Source: an uncultured Eubacteriales bacterium (GTDB lineage: Bacteria; Bacillota; Clostridia; TANB77; CAG-508). Taken from it: a stretch of 10,402 bases of DNA. The notes under the pieces were generated by a model. That model worked only from the letters and a program-made list of their open reading frames with translations, made no database searches and was not told where the DNA came from. Each line of letters opens with the position of its first letter. Within the stretch, counting starts at the first letter, position 1. The position numbers and the translations under genes were made by a program. The DNA lies in contig CABTXJ010000023.1 in NCBI GenBank assembly GCA_902488785.1, positions 1 to 10,402 of the forward strand, given 5' to 3'. Below, in pieces: positions 1 through 6,339 of this stretch.

Positions 1-1464
1 AGTAAGATAAGAGGTATGGTTATAACACACGGTCACGAAGACCATATTGGGGCAATACCATATGTTATGAAAAAATTAAATATGCCAATATATGCTACAC
101 CACTTACTGAAGCATTAATATTATCAAAATTAAAAGAACATAAATTAGATAAAAAGGTAAAATTAAATACAGTACATTTTGGAGATGTAATAACACTTGG
201 AAAATTTTCTGTTGAATACATAGCTTCAGCACATAGTATACCTGATGCAGCAATGCTTGCAATACGTACACCAGCAGGAACTATTGTACATACAGGTGAC
301 TTTAAAGTTGAACTTACTCCAGTTGATGGAAAGAAAATGGACTTAGCAAGACTTGGTGAAATAGGAAAAGAAGGAGTTCTTGCGTTATTATCTGATAGTA
401 CAAATGCAGAAAGACCTGGATTTACAATGTCTGAGAAATCTGTAGGTAATGTACTAGATAAGCTATTTGATAATTGTAAAAAGAGAATAATACTTGCTAC
501 ATTTGCAAGTAATGTAAATAGAGTACAAGAATTAGTTAAACTTGCAGAAAAACACAATAGGAAGATTGCAGTATCTGGTAGATCGATGGAAAAAATATTG
601 GATATAGCAAGAGAATTAAATTATATAGATGCACCAGATAGAATGTTTGTAAATATTGATGCTATAAACTCTGTAGAAGATGAACATCTTTTAATAATTA
701 CAACAGGAAGTCAGGGTGAACCTATGTCTGCATTAACTAGAATAGCTACAGGGCAACATAGAAAAATAAAACTTACACAAAATGATATGGTAATAATATC
801 TGCAACACCAATACCTGGAAATGAACCAGCAGTATCTAGGGTAATAAATAGTATATTAAAAAGAGGTGTTGAAGTAGTATATTCAGCATTAGAACATGTA
901 CACGTTTCAGGACACGCATGTCAAGAGGAGCAAAAATTAATTATTAATTTAGTTAATCCTAAATATTTTATACCTGTACATGGTGAAATGAGACAGTTAC
1001 AAGCACATAAAAATTCAGCAATGTCTATGGGATATACAAATAATAATATTATATTACCTGAAACAGGTAGAATAATTGAAGGTAATGTAGATATAGGACT
1101 TAGAAGCACAGGAAAAGTTGAAACTGGACAAGTATTTGTTGACGGTTTAGGTGTAGGAGATGTTGGAAATATAGTATTAAGAGATAGAAAAAATCTATCA
1201 CAAGATGGTATAATAATTGCTGTAATTAATTTGAATAATGATGGAACCTTAGAAACAGAACCAGATATTATATCTAGAGGATTTGTTTATGTAAGAGAAA
1301 GTGAACAACTAGTAAGAAAATTAAAACAAATAGTAATAGATGAAATAGAAGAACTTGAAACAACAGAATGGAACACAGTAAAAGCTGTAGTCAAAAATAA
1401 ATTATCTAAATATATAATGAAAACTACAAAAAGAGATCCAATTATATTACCAATTATTGTATAA
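1..1464 (+). CDS. rnj: Ribonuclease J, 5'-truncated by the window edge
   Basis: This is a metallo-beta-lactamase/beta-CASP nuclease of RNA decay and processing; the family combines 5'-to-3' exonuclease and endonuclease activity in the cytoplasm. The reading frame is open from base 1, so the ATG at 16 is an internal Met and the true start lies upstream. 487 residues are visible; full-length family members have about 555, so roughly 70 N-terminal residues are missing. Visible landmarks, numbered in the fragment, are the zinc motif HGHEDH (10-15), SAHSIPD (His78), HTGDFK (His97, Asp100), the beta-CASP segment, HVSGHA (301-306) and PVHGEM (His327), followed by the C-terminal domain. It ends at TAA 1462-1464. 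No terminator hairpin follows, so readthrough towards gltX is possible. Which paralogue (J1 or J2) it is cannot be decided here. Confidence 0.95.
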   Translation, partial: SKIRGMVITHGHEDHIGAIPYVMKKLNMPIYATPLTEALILSKLKEHKLDKKVKLNTVHFGDVITLGKFSVEYIASAHSIPDAAMLAIRTPAGTIVHTGDFKVELTPVDGKKMDLARLGEIGKEGVLALLSDSTNAERPGFTMSEKSVGNVLDKLFDNCKKRIILATFASNVNRVQELVKLAEKHNRKIAVSGRSMEKILDIARELNYIDAPDRMFVNIDAINSVEDEHLLIITTGSQGEPMSALTRIATGQHRKIKLTQNDMVIISATPIPGNEPAVSRVINSILKRGVEVVYSALEHVHVSGHACQEEQKLIINLVNPKYFIPVHGEMRQLQAHKNSAMSMGYTNNNIILPETGRIIEGNVDIGLRSTGKVETGQVFVDGLGVGDVGNIVLRDRKNLSQDGIIIAVINLNNDGTLETEPDIISRGFVYVRESEQLVRKLKQIVIDEIEELETTEWNTVKAVVKNKLSKYIMKTTKRDPIILPIIV

Positions 1465-1481
1465 TTAAAGATAATATTATA

Positions 1482-1490
1482 TGATATAAT
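1482..1490 (+). promoter_or_regulatory. Possible extended -10 promoter upstream of gltX
   Basis: TG-A-TATAAT lies in the 123-bp gap before gltX, with another TATAAT at 1500-1505. Neither has a good TTGACA at the right distance. TATAAT-like strings are common by chance in DNA this AT-rich, so this is only a candidate. The rest of the gap is A-rich with no hairpin. Confidence 0.25.
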
Positions 1491-1587
1491 AATATATAGT
1501 ATAATGCAAAAAACTAATAAAAATACATAAAAAATAAAATTAAAAAAGGAAAAAAGATAAAAAACATAAATAGAAAAGGATATTAAA

Positions 1588-3294
1588 ATGGACAATGATA
1601 TAAATAAGAGAAAAGAATTAGCAGATTTAATTTTTGGTGATACTAAACCAGTTAATTATTATGAAGAAAAATATCCAACAAGAGACCTAAAGGACGGAGC
1701 ATATGTAACAAGATTTGCTCCAAGTCCTACAGGTTTTTTGCATATAGGAGGAGTTTATACATCACTTATATCTAAGATGATGGCAAATAAAACAGGTGGT
1801 ATATTCTTTGTAAGAATAGAAGATACTGATCAAGAAAGAAAAGTGGAAAATGGTGTTAAAAATATTATTGATGGATTAGAATTATATAATCTAGAACCTG
1901 AAGAGGGAGTAGTAGGTGAAGATAAAGAAGTAGGAAACTACGGACCATATATACAAAGTCATAGAAAAGAGATATACCAAGCATATGCAAAAGATCTTAT
2001 TATACAAGGTAAAGCTTACCCTTGTTTCTTAACTAAAGAAGAAATAGATAAGATAAGAGAAGATCAGAAAAAATCAAAACAAAAAATTGGTGTATATGGT
2101 AAATGGGCTAAGTATAGAGAGATGCCAGTAGATATGGCAATTGAAAAAATTAAAGCAGGTGATGGCTATATAGTTAGATTTAAAAATGATAGTAATCCTT
2201 CAAATAAGATAGTTGTAAAAGATATGGTAAAAGGAAAATTAGAATTACCAACAGATATACAAGATACTGTAATAATAAAAAAAGATGGACTACCTACATA
2301 TCACTTTGCACATGCAATAGATGATCATTTAATGGGAGTAAATTTAGTTACAAGAGGAGACGAATGGTTACCATCATTACCACTGCATATTGCACTATTT
2401 GTTGCACTTGGATTTAAAGTACCTAAATATGCACATATTGCACCACTTATGAAAAATGATGAAGGAAAAGCAAGAAAACTATCAAAAAGAAAAGATCCTG
2501 AAGCTAAAGCAACATACTTGGTTGAAGAAGAAGGAATACCATATGAAGCAGTTACAGAATATTTAATTAATATAATGAATGCTAATTTCGAAATGTGGAG
2601 GAAGCAAAATCCAGATAAGGATATTACAGAGTTTGATTTCAAAATGAGCAAAATGGGTGCTTCTGGTGCGTTATTTGATAAAACAAAATTAATTGATGTA
2701 TCGAAAAATTATATTGCGAGATTAGATTCTAAAACATTGTATGAAAAAGCACTTAAATGGTCACAAAAAAATGATAGGACACTATATGAATTGTTAGAAA
2801 ATAATAGGGAAAAATCGATTAAGATATTTGGAATAGAAAGAGACGGAAGAAAAAAGCCAAGAAAAGATATATCAAAATATAGTGATATATTAGATTTAAA
2901 TATATATATGTATGATGATATGTTTAAAAAAGAAGAAAAACACTATGATGCAATATTAAATAGCGGCAAGAAAAAAGAAGAGATTTCTAATATATTAGAA
3001 ATAGTGGAAGATTATATGACAAATTATTATGATATTAAAGATGATAAGAATGCATGGTTTGATAAGGTTAAAGACATTGCAGAAAAATATGGTTATGCAA
3101 GAGAAGTCAAAGAATACAAAGAAAAACCTGAAAGTTTTAATGGACATGTTGGAACAATCTCGGAATACTTAAGAGTAGTTATGACAAATAGGACAATGAC
3201 ACCAGACCTATATGAAATAATGCAAATACTTGGTAAAGAAGAAGTAACAAATAGGTTAGATTATTTTAAAAAAGAAGTGTTAAAAAATATATAA
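1588..3294 (+). CDS. gltX: Glutamyl-tRNA synthetase
   Basis: This cytoplasmic class I aminoacyl-tRNA synthetase charges tRNA-Glu with glutamate using ATP. The protein has 568 residues, longer than the usual 470-500 of bacterial GluRS. The extra length comes from about 35 residues before the Rossmann fold and a long helical C-terminal anticodon-binding part. The class I signature is RFAPSPTGFLHIGG, with HIGH represented by HIGG at 52-55; the KMSKS loop is KLSKR at 297-301. The start at 1588 is supported by AAAAGGA at 1574-1580. It lies between RNase J and serS, a translation-related cluster. No T-box leader is visible. Whether it discriminates tRNA-Glu from tRNA-Gln cannot be told from the motifs alone. 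Confidence 0.95.
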   Translation: MDNDINKRKELADLIFGDTKPVNYYEEKYPTRDLKDGAYVTRFAPSPTGFLHIGGVYTSLISKMMANKTGGIFFVRIEDTDQERKVENGVKNIIDGLELYNLEPEEGVVGEDKEVGNYGPYIQSHRKEIYQAYAKDLIIQGKAYPCFLTKEEIDKIREDQKKSKQKIGVYGKWAKYREMPVDMAIEKIKAGDGYIVRFKNDSNPSNKIVVKDMVKGKLELPTDIQDTVIIKKDGLPTYHFAHAIDDHLMGVNLVTRGDEWLPSLPLHIALFVALGFKVPKYAHIAPLMKNDEGKARKLSKRKDPEAKATYLVEEEGIPYEAVTEYLINIMNANFEMWRKQNPDKDITEFDFKMSKMGASGALFDKTKLIDVSKNYIARLDSKTLYEKALKWSQKNDRTLYELLENNREKSIKIFGIERDGRKKPRKDISKYSDILDLNIYMYDDMFKKEEKHYDAILNSGKKKEEISNILEIVEDYMTNYYDIKDDKNAWFDKVKDIAEKYGYAREVKEYKEKPESFNGHVGTISEYLRVVMTNRTMTPDLYEIMQILGKEEVTNRLDYFKKEVLKNI

Positions 3295-3398
3295 AAGAAC
3301 AAGAAAAAGAAAAAAAGAAAAAGTAATATAAAAATATAAGTATAATATTTAATAACAATAATTAGTAATATATATAAGTATATAGTATAGGAGATATG

Positions 3399-4688
3399 AT
3401 GATTGATATAAAATTTTTAAAAGAAAACCCTGAAGTGGTAAAACAAAATATTAAAAACAAGTTCCAAGATAATAAGTTAGAACTTGTAAATGAAGCGATA
3501 AAACTTGATGATATGAGAATAGAGTATATTCAAAAAGGTGATGCATTAAGGAAAAGAAAAAATGAGATAGCAGATGAAATAGCAGAATTATATAAAAATA
3601 ATCAAGGTGATAAGGCAGAATCATTAAAAGAAGAATCAAAAGAATTATCAAATGAATTACAAAAATTTGAGGATGATGAAAAAGAAAATAATGATAGATT
3701 AAGAGAAATAATGCTAACAATTCCAAATATAATGGATGATGATGTACCAATAGGTGAAGATGATTCTAAAAATGTAGAAATCAAAAAATATGGAGAACCT
3801 GTAGTACCAGATTTTGAAATACCATATCATGTAGATATACTAGAAAAAGTAGGTGGAATTGATTTAGATTCTGCAAGAGATGTAGCAGGTAATGGATTCT
3901 ACTATCTAGATGGAAATATAGCAAGATTACATTCTGCAATACTTTCATATGCAAGAGATTTTATGATAGACAGAGGATTTAAATATTGTATACCACCATT
4001 TATGATGAGAAAAAACATTGTAGAAGGAGTTATGTCATTTGAAGAAATGGATAGCATGATGTACAAAATTGAAGGTGAAGAATTATACCTAATTGGTACA
4101 AGTGAACATACAATGATTGGAAGATTTATTGGAAAAACATTAGATGAAAATAAAATGCCAATTAAGAAAACATCATATTCTCCATGTTTCAGAAAAGAAA
4201 AAGGTGCACATGGTATTGAAGAAAGAGGAATATATAGAGTACACCAATTTGAAAAGCAAGAAATGATAGTAATATGTAAGCCAGAAGATAGTCATAAAAT
4301 ATATAATGAATTATGGCAAAATACAGTAGACTTATTTAGAAGTATGGAAATACCAGTTAGAACATTAGATATATGTTCAGGTGACTTAGCAGATCTTAAA
4401 GCTAAAAGCTGTGACGTAGAAGCTTGGTCTCCAAGACAAAAGAAATACTTCGAAGTAGGAAGCTGTTCTAATCTAACAGATGCACAGGCTAGAAGATTAG
4501 GAATACGTATTAAGGGTGAAGATGGAAAATCATATTTTGCACATACATTAAATAATACTGTTGTTGCACCACCTAGAATGCTTATAGCATTTGTTGAAAA
4601 TCATGTAAGAGAAGATGGAAGTATATACATACCAGAAGTTTTAAGAAAATACATGGGTGGATTAGAAGAAATACAAGTAGAAAAATAA
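3399..4688 (+). CDS. serS: Seryl-tRNA synthetase
   Basis: This class II synthetase charges tRNA-Ser (and tRNA-Sec where present) with serine and acts as a dimer in the cytoplasm. It has 429 residues, normal for the family. The N-terminal part, about residues 25-100, is a charged helical coiled-coil arm that grips the long variable arm of tRNA-Ser. Motif 2 is CFRKEKGAHG starting at Cys263, followed by RGIYRVHQFEKQE. The motif 3 region runs from HTLNN at 382 to Arg393. Two ATGs sit in tandem at 3396 and 3399. AGGAG (3389-3393) is only 2 nt from the first but 5 nt from the second, and family proteins begin M-(I/L)-D-I-K, so 3399 is preferred. Motif 3 contains VVAPPRM, unlike the usual G-x-A-x-x-R wording, and suggests a divergent subfamily. 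No terminator separates it from the RNA array that starts 10 bp after its stop. Confidence 0.93.
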   Translation: MIDIKFLKENPEVVKQNIKNKFQDNKLELVNEAIKLDDMRIEYIQKGDALRKRKNEIADEIAELYKNNQGDKAESLKEESKELSNELQKFEDDEKENNDRLREIMLTIPNIMDDDVPIGEDDSKNVEIKKYGEPVVPDFEIPYHVDILEKVGGIDLDSARDVAGNGFYYLDGNIARLHSAILSYARDFMIDRGFKYCIPPFMMRKNIVEGVMSFEEMDSMMYKIEGEELYLIGTSEHTMIGRFIGKTLDENKMPIKKTSYSPCFRKEKGAHGIEERGIYRVHQFEKQEMIVICKPEDSHKIYNELWQNTVDLFRSMEIPVRTLDICSGDLADLKAKSCDVEAWSPRQKKYFEVGSCSNLTDAQARRLGIRIKGEDGKSYFAHTLNNTVVAPPRMLIAFVENHVREDGSIYIPEVLRKYMGGLEEIQVEK

Positions 4689-4697
4689 TGGCAATGG

Positions 4698-4726
4698 TTG
4701 ACAAATTATGTAATTGAATGTATAAT
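4698..4726 (+). promoter_or_regulatory. Promoter of array RNA 1
   Basis: Perfect TTGACA (4698-4703) and perfect TATAAT (4721-4726) are separated by exactly 17 bp. The -35 box starts 10 bp after the serS stop codon. The predicted start is near 4733. A strong housekeeping-sigma promoter is expected. Confidence 0.85.
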
Positions 4727-4733
4727 ATATTTA

Positions 4734-4931
4734 CACAAGTTAATTAAATTTTATCCATATTTCAGACAATAATTTGTCTCTTGTGCCAGACATTATACAA
4801 ATTAATTATAATTCCTAAATTATACTCAAATCGTCGACAATGCTTCTATCACGCTTAGAAAAAAATAAACACCTAAATAATAATTAATTGTATATTGTCT
4901 AAAAAGAGTAAGTAAAATGCTTACTCTTTTT
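4734..4931 (+). ncRNA. Array RNA 1, structured non-coding RNA
   Basis: This is a predicted transcript of about 198 nt. The 5' hairpin begins at the predicted start: CACAAG (4734-4739) pairs with CTTGTG (4780-4785), and an inner stem pairs AGACAA (4764-4769) with TTGTCT (4774-4779). A long-range helix follows after 2 nt: 4788-4813 pairs with 4876-4900 through about 23 base pairs, with one bulge (A4801) and two mismatches. It encloses about 60 nt containing the GC-richest patch of the unit (4831-4855). The terminator starts directly at 4901. No ORF with a ribosome binding site is present. Because serS lacks its own terminator, this RNA may also form the serS 3' UTR. Function unknown. Confidence 0.75.
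4901..4931 (+). terminator. Rho-independent terminator of array RNA 1
   Basis: AAAAAGAGTAAG (4901-4912) pairs with CTTACTCTTTTT (4920-4931) around a 7-nt loop and ends in a T tract. A matching A tract on the 5' side would let it act on the opposite strand too. Confidence 0.9.
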
Positions 4932-4968
4932 ATTTGTTTTTGTATATATTCAATTAATTAATATCAAT

Positions 4969-4997
4969 TTGACATAATAACAAAATTATGCTATACT
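4969..4997 (+). promoter_or_regulatory. Promoter of array RNA 2
   Basis: TTGACA (4969-4974), a 17-bp spacer and TATACT (4992-4997), with an extended -10 TG at 4989-4990. The predicted start is near 5004. Confidence 0.82.
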
Positions 4998-5002
4998 TGT
5001 TT

Positions 5003-5221
5003 TTAGTATAGGAAATAATTTTATAAATATTTGAAAATTAATTAATTTTCTTATACTAACTAATTGAATATATATAACAGAACTACATTAACTCAGTCTC
5101 TTCATGGGATATAAGTCTCCAGTAAATTTATATTATATAAAAATAAAAAAATAGTTCGAATTAAAATCTACACTACCTATATATATTCATTAGTTAAAGA
5201 GAGCCTATAGGCTCTCTTTTT
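5003..5221 (+). ncRNA. Array RNA 2, structured non-coding RNA
   Basis: This is a predicted transcript of about 219 nt. The 5' hairpin pairs 5003-5015 (TTAGTATAGGAAA) with 5047-5059 (TTTCTTATACTAA) through 13 base pairs including one G-U. A long-range helix follows at once: 5060-5076 pairs with 5178-5193 through about 16 base pairs with one bulged T (5065). It encloses about 100 nt, the internal domain, whose less AT-rich part is 5088-5122. The terminator follows directly. The layout matches the other four units although the sequence differs. No coding potential is seen. Function unknown. Confidence 0.75.
5196..5221 (+). terminator. Rho-independent terminator of array RNA 2
   Basis: AAAGAGAGCC (5196-5205) and GGCTCTCTTT (5210-5219) form a perfect 10-bp stem with a TATA loop, then a T run. 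It is the most GC-rich stem in the array. Confidence 0.92.
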
Positions 5222-5254
5222 ATTGCCGCTAGAAAAGGGACTTTAAGCATCTAT

Positions 5255-5283
5255 TTGACAAAAATGCAATATAGTGCTAGAAT
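5255..5283 (+). promoter_or_regulatory. Promoter of array RNA 3
   Basis: TTGACA (5255-5260), a 17-bp spacer and TAGAAT (5278-5283), with an extended -10 TG at 5275-5276. The predicted start is near 5290. Confidence 0.78.
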
Positions 5284-5290
5284 ATACTTG

Positions 5291-5542
5291 ATATAGGAGA
5301 TTCATATAAAAGGATATTTGAAATTTAATAATTTCTTATATTATTGACAAATAAAATCTAATACTGATACTAAGTTTATCTGGCGCGATTAATTTTTTCT
5401 AATAATAATTGATGTTAACAACTATTTTTTACAAATTAAATAGAACAACCAACCTAATATATCCAATTGATTATTATTGGAATTCACTGTATTTGTTATT
5501 CAATTATTTGTCAAAGTAAAAGGAGGTTATAACCTCCTTTTT
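5291..5542 (+). ncRNA. Array RNA 3, structured non-coding RNA
   Basis: This is a predicted transcript of about 252 nt. The 5' hairpin pairs 5291-5302 with 5330-5341 (about 12 pairs, two of them G-U). A perfect 11-bp long-range helix follows 2 nt later: TTGACAAATAA (5344-5354) with TTATTTGTCAA (5504-5514). The terminator starts 3 nt after it. The enclosed domain of about 150 nt includes a small hairpin TCCAAT/ATTGGA (5462-5467 with 5476-5481) and a C-containing stretch with ACCAACCTAA at 5448-5457. The TTGACA in the 5' arm resembles a -35 box, but it is explained by the helix and lacks a good -10. Function unknown. Confidence 0.75.
5518..5542 (+). terminator. Rho-independent terminator of array RNA 3
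   Basis: A perfect 24-bp palindrome at 5518-5541, with AAAAGGAGG and CCTCCTTTT arms meeting at TTATAA, runs into a T tract. The left arm contains a full Shine-Dalgarno-like AAGGAGG, but no start codon follows, and the string is locked in the stem. Confidence 0.92.
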
Positions 5543-5625
5543 AATATACTTTTTAATTAAATTAAATTAAATATGTAATTAATTTAATTTATAATATTGA
5601 ACATTAATTGTATATACATAAATGG

Positions 5626-5653
5626 TTGACACATATTATATATGTGATATAAT
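5626..5653 (+). promoter_or_regulatory. Promoter of array RNA 4
   Basis: TTGACA (5626-5631), a 16-bp spacer and TATAAT (5648-5653), with an extended -10 TG at 5645-5646. A second TATAAT overlaps at 5653-5658 but is too far from the -35. The predicted start is near 5660. Confidence 0.83.
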
Positions 5654-5659
5654 ATAATC

Positions 5660-5920
5660 AATGTATAAGAAATTCAATTGAAAAGAAAGTTAAATTATTT
5701 TCTTTATACATTAGCTTAGTATTTTAAGGTAAAATAACAGTCATATACTCAAAATAGCGAATATTAATAAATCCTTTGTAATCTGATAGTGATGCTAGAA
5801 TATAATGTTAAAAATGTACAATCCTTTAAAAATATACAATACTTGTTTTAATAATATAATAATAATGTAAATAGAAATTACCTGTACTAAGCCAAAAAGA
5901 GAGCAATAAGCTCTTTTTTT
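5660..5920 (+). ncRNA. Array RNA 4, structured non-coding RNA
   Basis: This is a predicted transcript of about 261 nt. The 5' hairpin pairs 5660-5672 with 5699-5712 through about 13 base pairs with one bulged T (5703). The long-range helix has two parts: GCTTAGTA (5714-5721) with TACTAAGC (5885-5892), then, across an internal loop, AGGTAA (5727-5732) with TTACCT (5878-5883). The terminator begins 1 nt later. The enclosed domain carries AATCCTTT twice (5770-5777 and 5820-5827) and a promoter-like stretch at 5775-5806. No ORF with a ribosome binding site is seen. Function unknown. Confidence 0.75.
5894..5920 (+). terminator. Rho-independent terminator of array RNA 4
   Basis: The stem pairs AAAAAGAGAGC (5894-5904) with GCTCTTTTTTT (5910-5920), with one G-U pair and a 5-nt AATAA loop, and ends in seven T residues. 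Confidence 0.9.
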
Positions 5921-5934
5921 GTGGACTTATGTAA

Positions 5935-5963
5935 TTGACAAACATAAGATGTGATGCTATAAT
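5935..5963 (+). promoter_or_regulatory. Promoter of array RNA 5
   Basis: Perfect TTGACA (5935-5940), a 17-bp spacer and perfect TATAAT (5958-5963), plus an extended -10 TG at 5955-5956. It starts only 14 bp after the preceding terminator. The predicted start is near 5970. Confidence 0.86.
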
Positions 5964-5969
5964 AAATAT

Positions 5970-6249
5970 GTAAACTAAATTTCTTTAGTTACCTTAGTCT
6001 AATATGGTATATAATTATATACTAATTAATTGTATTTAAATTTATCCTTGCCTAAAGATCATATTCTGAAAAAAGAATAAAACCTTCTTACAATCTTAAA
6101 TTCATGTATGATTAAAAATTGAACAAACCTAAGCCTAAACCTTAATATATAAGCAAAATAGTTAATGATAAAAAAAGTATACTAAATTATAATGGAAAAT
6201 ACAATTAAAAGACTAGGGGCAAAAAAAGGAGAGTAATTCTCCTTTTTTT
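5970..6249 (+). ncRNA. Array RNA 5, structured non-coding RNA
   Basis: This is a predicted transcript of about 280 nt, the longest in the array. The 5' hairpin pairs 5970-5979 with 5984-5992 through 9 base pairs with one bulged A and a TTTC loop. The closing helix pairs CCTTAGTC (5992-5999) with GACTAGGG (6211-6218), with one G-U, and the terminator follows 2 nt later. C5992 can join either helix. The enclosed domain includes a self-complementary hairpin at 6007-6022 and a purine-poor stretch rich in CCT (6045-6053, 6082-6090, 6127-6143) that looks mostly unpaired. No ORF with a ribosome binding site is seen. Function unknown. Confidence 0.73.
6221..6249 (+). terminator. Rho-independent terminator of array RNA 5
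   Basis: An A tract plus GGAGA (6221-6232) pairs with TCTCC plus a T tract (6238-6249) around a 5-nt loop. It separates the array from the downstream operon. Confidence 0.9.
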
Positions 6250-6306
6250 ATATGCAAATTATTTTAATTTAAATATTTAACTTTGATATATTATTAATAT
6301 TTAATA

Positions 6307-6315
6307 TGTTATAAT
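6307..6315 (+). promoter_or_regulatory. Extended -10 promoter of the thioesterase-engB operon
   Basis: TG-T-TATAAT is placed about 25 bp before the ATG at 6340, after the last array terminator. No -35 box sits at a normal distance; the nearest, TTGATA at 6283-6288, is 21 bp away. The extended -10 would have to compensate. Confidence 0.5.
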
Positions 6316-6339
6316 AATATAGTAATATAGGAGTAATTA

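Larger units (their letters stand above)
4698..6249 (+). other. Tandem array of five independent small-RNA transcription units
   Basis: The gap of about 1.65 kb between serS and the thioesterase gene has no protein-coding potential, but it contains five promoter-body-terminator cassettes in a row on the + strand. Predicted transcripts are about 198, 219, 252, 261 and 280 nt, growing steadily from left to right. Distances from one terminator to the next -35 box are about 37, 33, 83 and 14 bp. The long spacer 5543-5625 is almost pure A/T, with a weak inverted repeat (5559-5568 with 5581-5590). Primary sequence differs between units, but the fold order is the same in each: a 5' hairpin, a long-range closing helix, then the terminator. 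I recognise no known RNA family. That this is an RNA array is inferred from the promoters, terminators and manual pairing. Confidence 0.8.

Noticed and set aside
16..1464. RNase J starting at the ATG at 16
   Set aside because: The frame is open and family-like upstream of it (SKIRG before MVITHGHEDH), so this Met is internal and the gene begins outside the window.
1287..1595. Minus-strand ORFs overlapping rnj, gltX, serS, engB, smpB, rnhA and others
   Set aside because: They lie opposite strong genes, have hydrophobic low-complexity translations typical of AT-rich antisense frames, and no family motifs.
5344..5372. Second promoter inside array RNA 3 at TTGACA 5344-5349
   Set aside because: The -10 position is poor (GATACT or ATACTA), and the TTGACA is explained as the 5' arm of a perfect 11-bp closing helix with 5504-5514.
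5486..5509. Minus-strand promoter from TGTCAA at 5509-5514
   Set aside because: The would-be -10 reads TACAGT, a weak match, and the TGTCAA is the partner arm of the RNA 3 closing helix.
5559..5590. Inverted repeat AAATTAAATT/AATTTAATTT between RNA 3 and RNA 4
   Set aside because: It is made only of A and T in a low-complexity stretch; pairing of this quality is expected by chance.
4734..6249. T-box, 6S RNA, tmRNA, RNase P RNA or SRP RNA
   Set aside because: No T-box core (AGGGUGGNACCGCG), no tmRNA tag frame, no RNase P or SRP signature was seen, and each unit ends in a full terminator with no regulated gene attached.
4689..6339. CRISPR array
   Set aside because: No short direct repeat recurs at a regular spacing; what repeats is the promoter-hairpin-terminator order, not a fixed sequence.
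4689..6339. Small peptides encoded by the array units
   Set aside because: Stops are frequent in all frames. The AGGAG strings present are within terminator stems or before non-start codons, so no start with a usable ribosome binding site was found.
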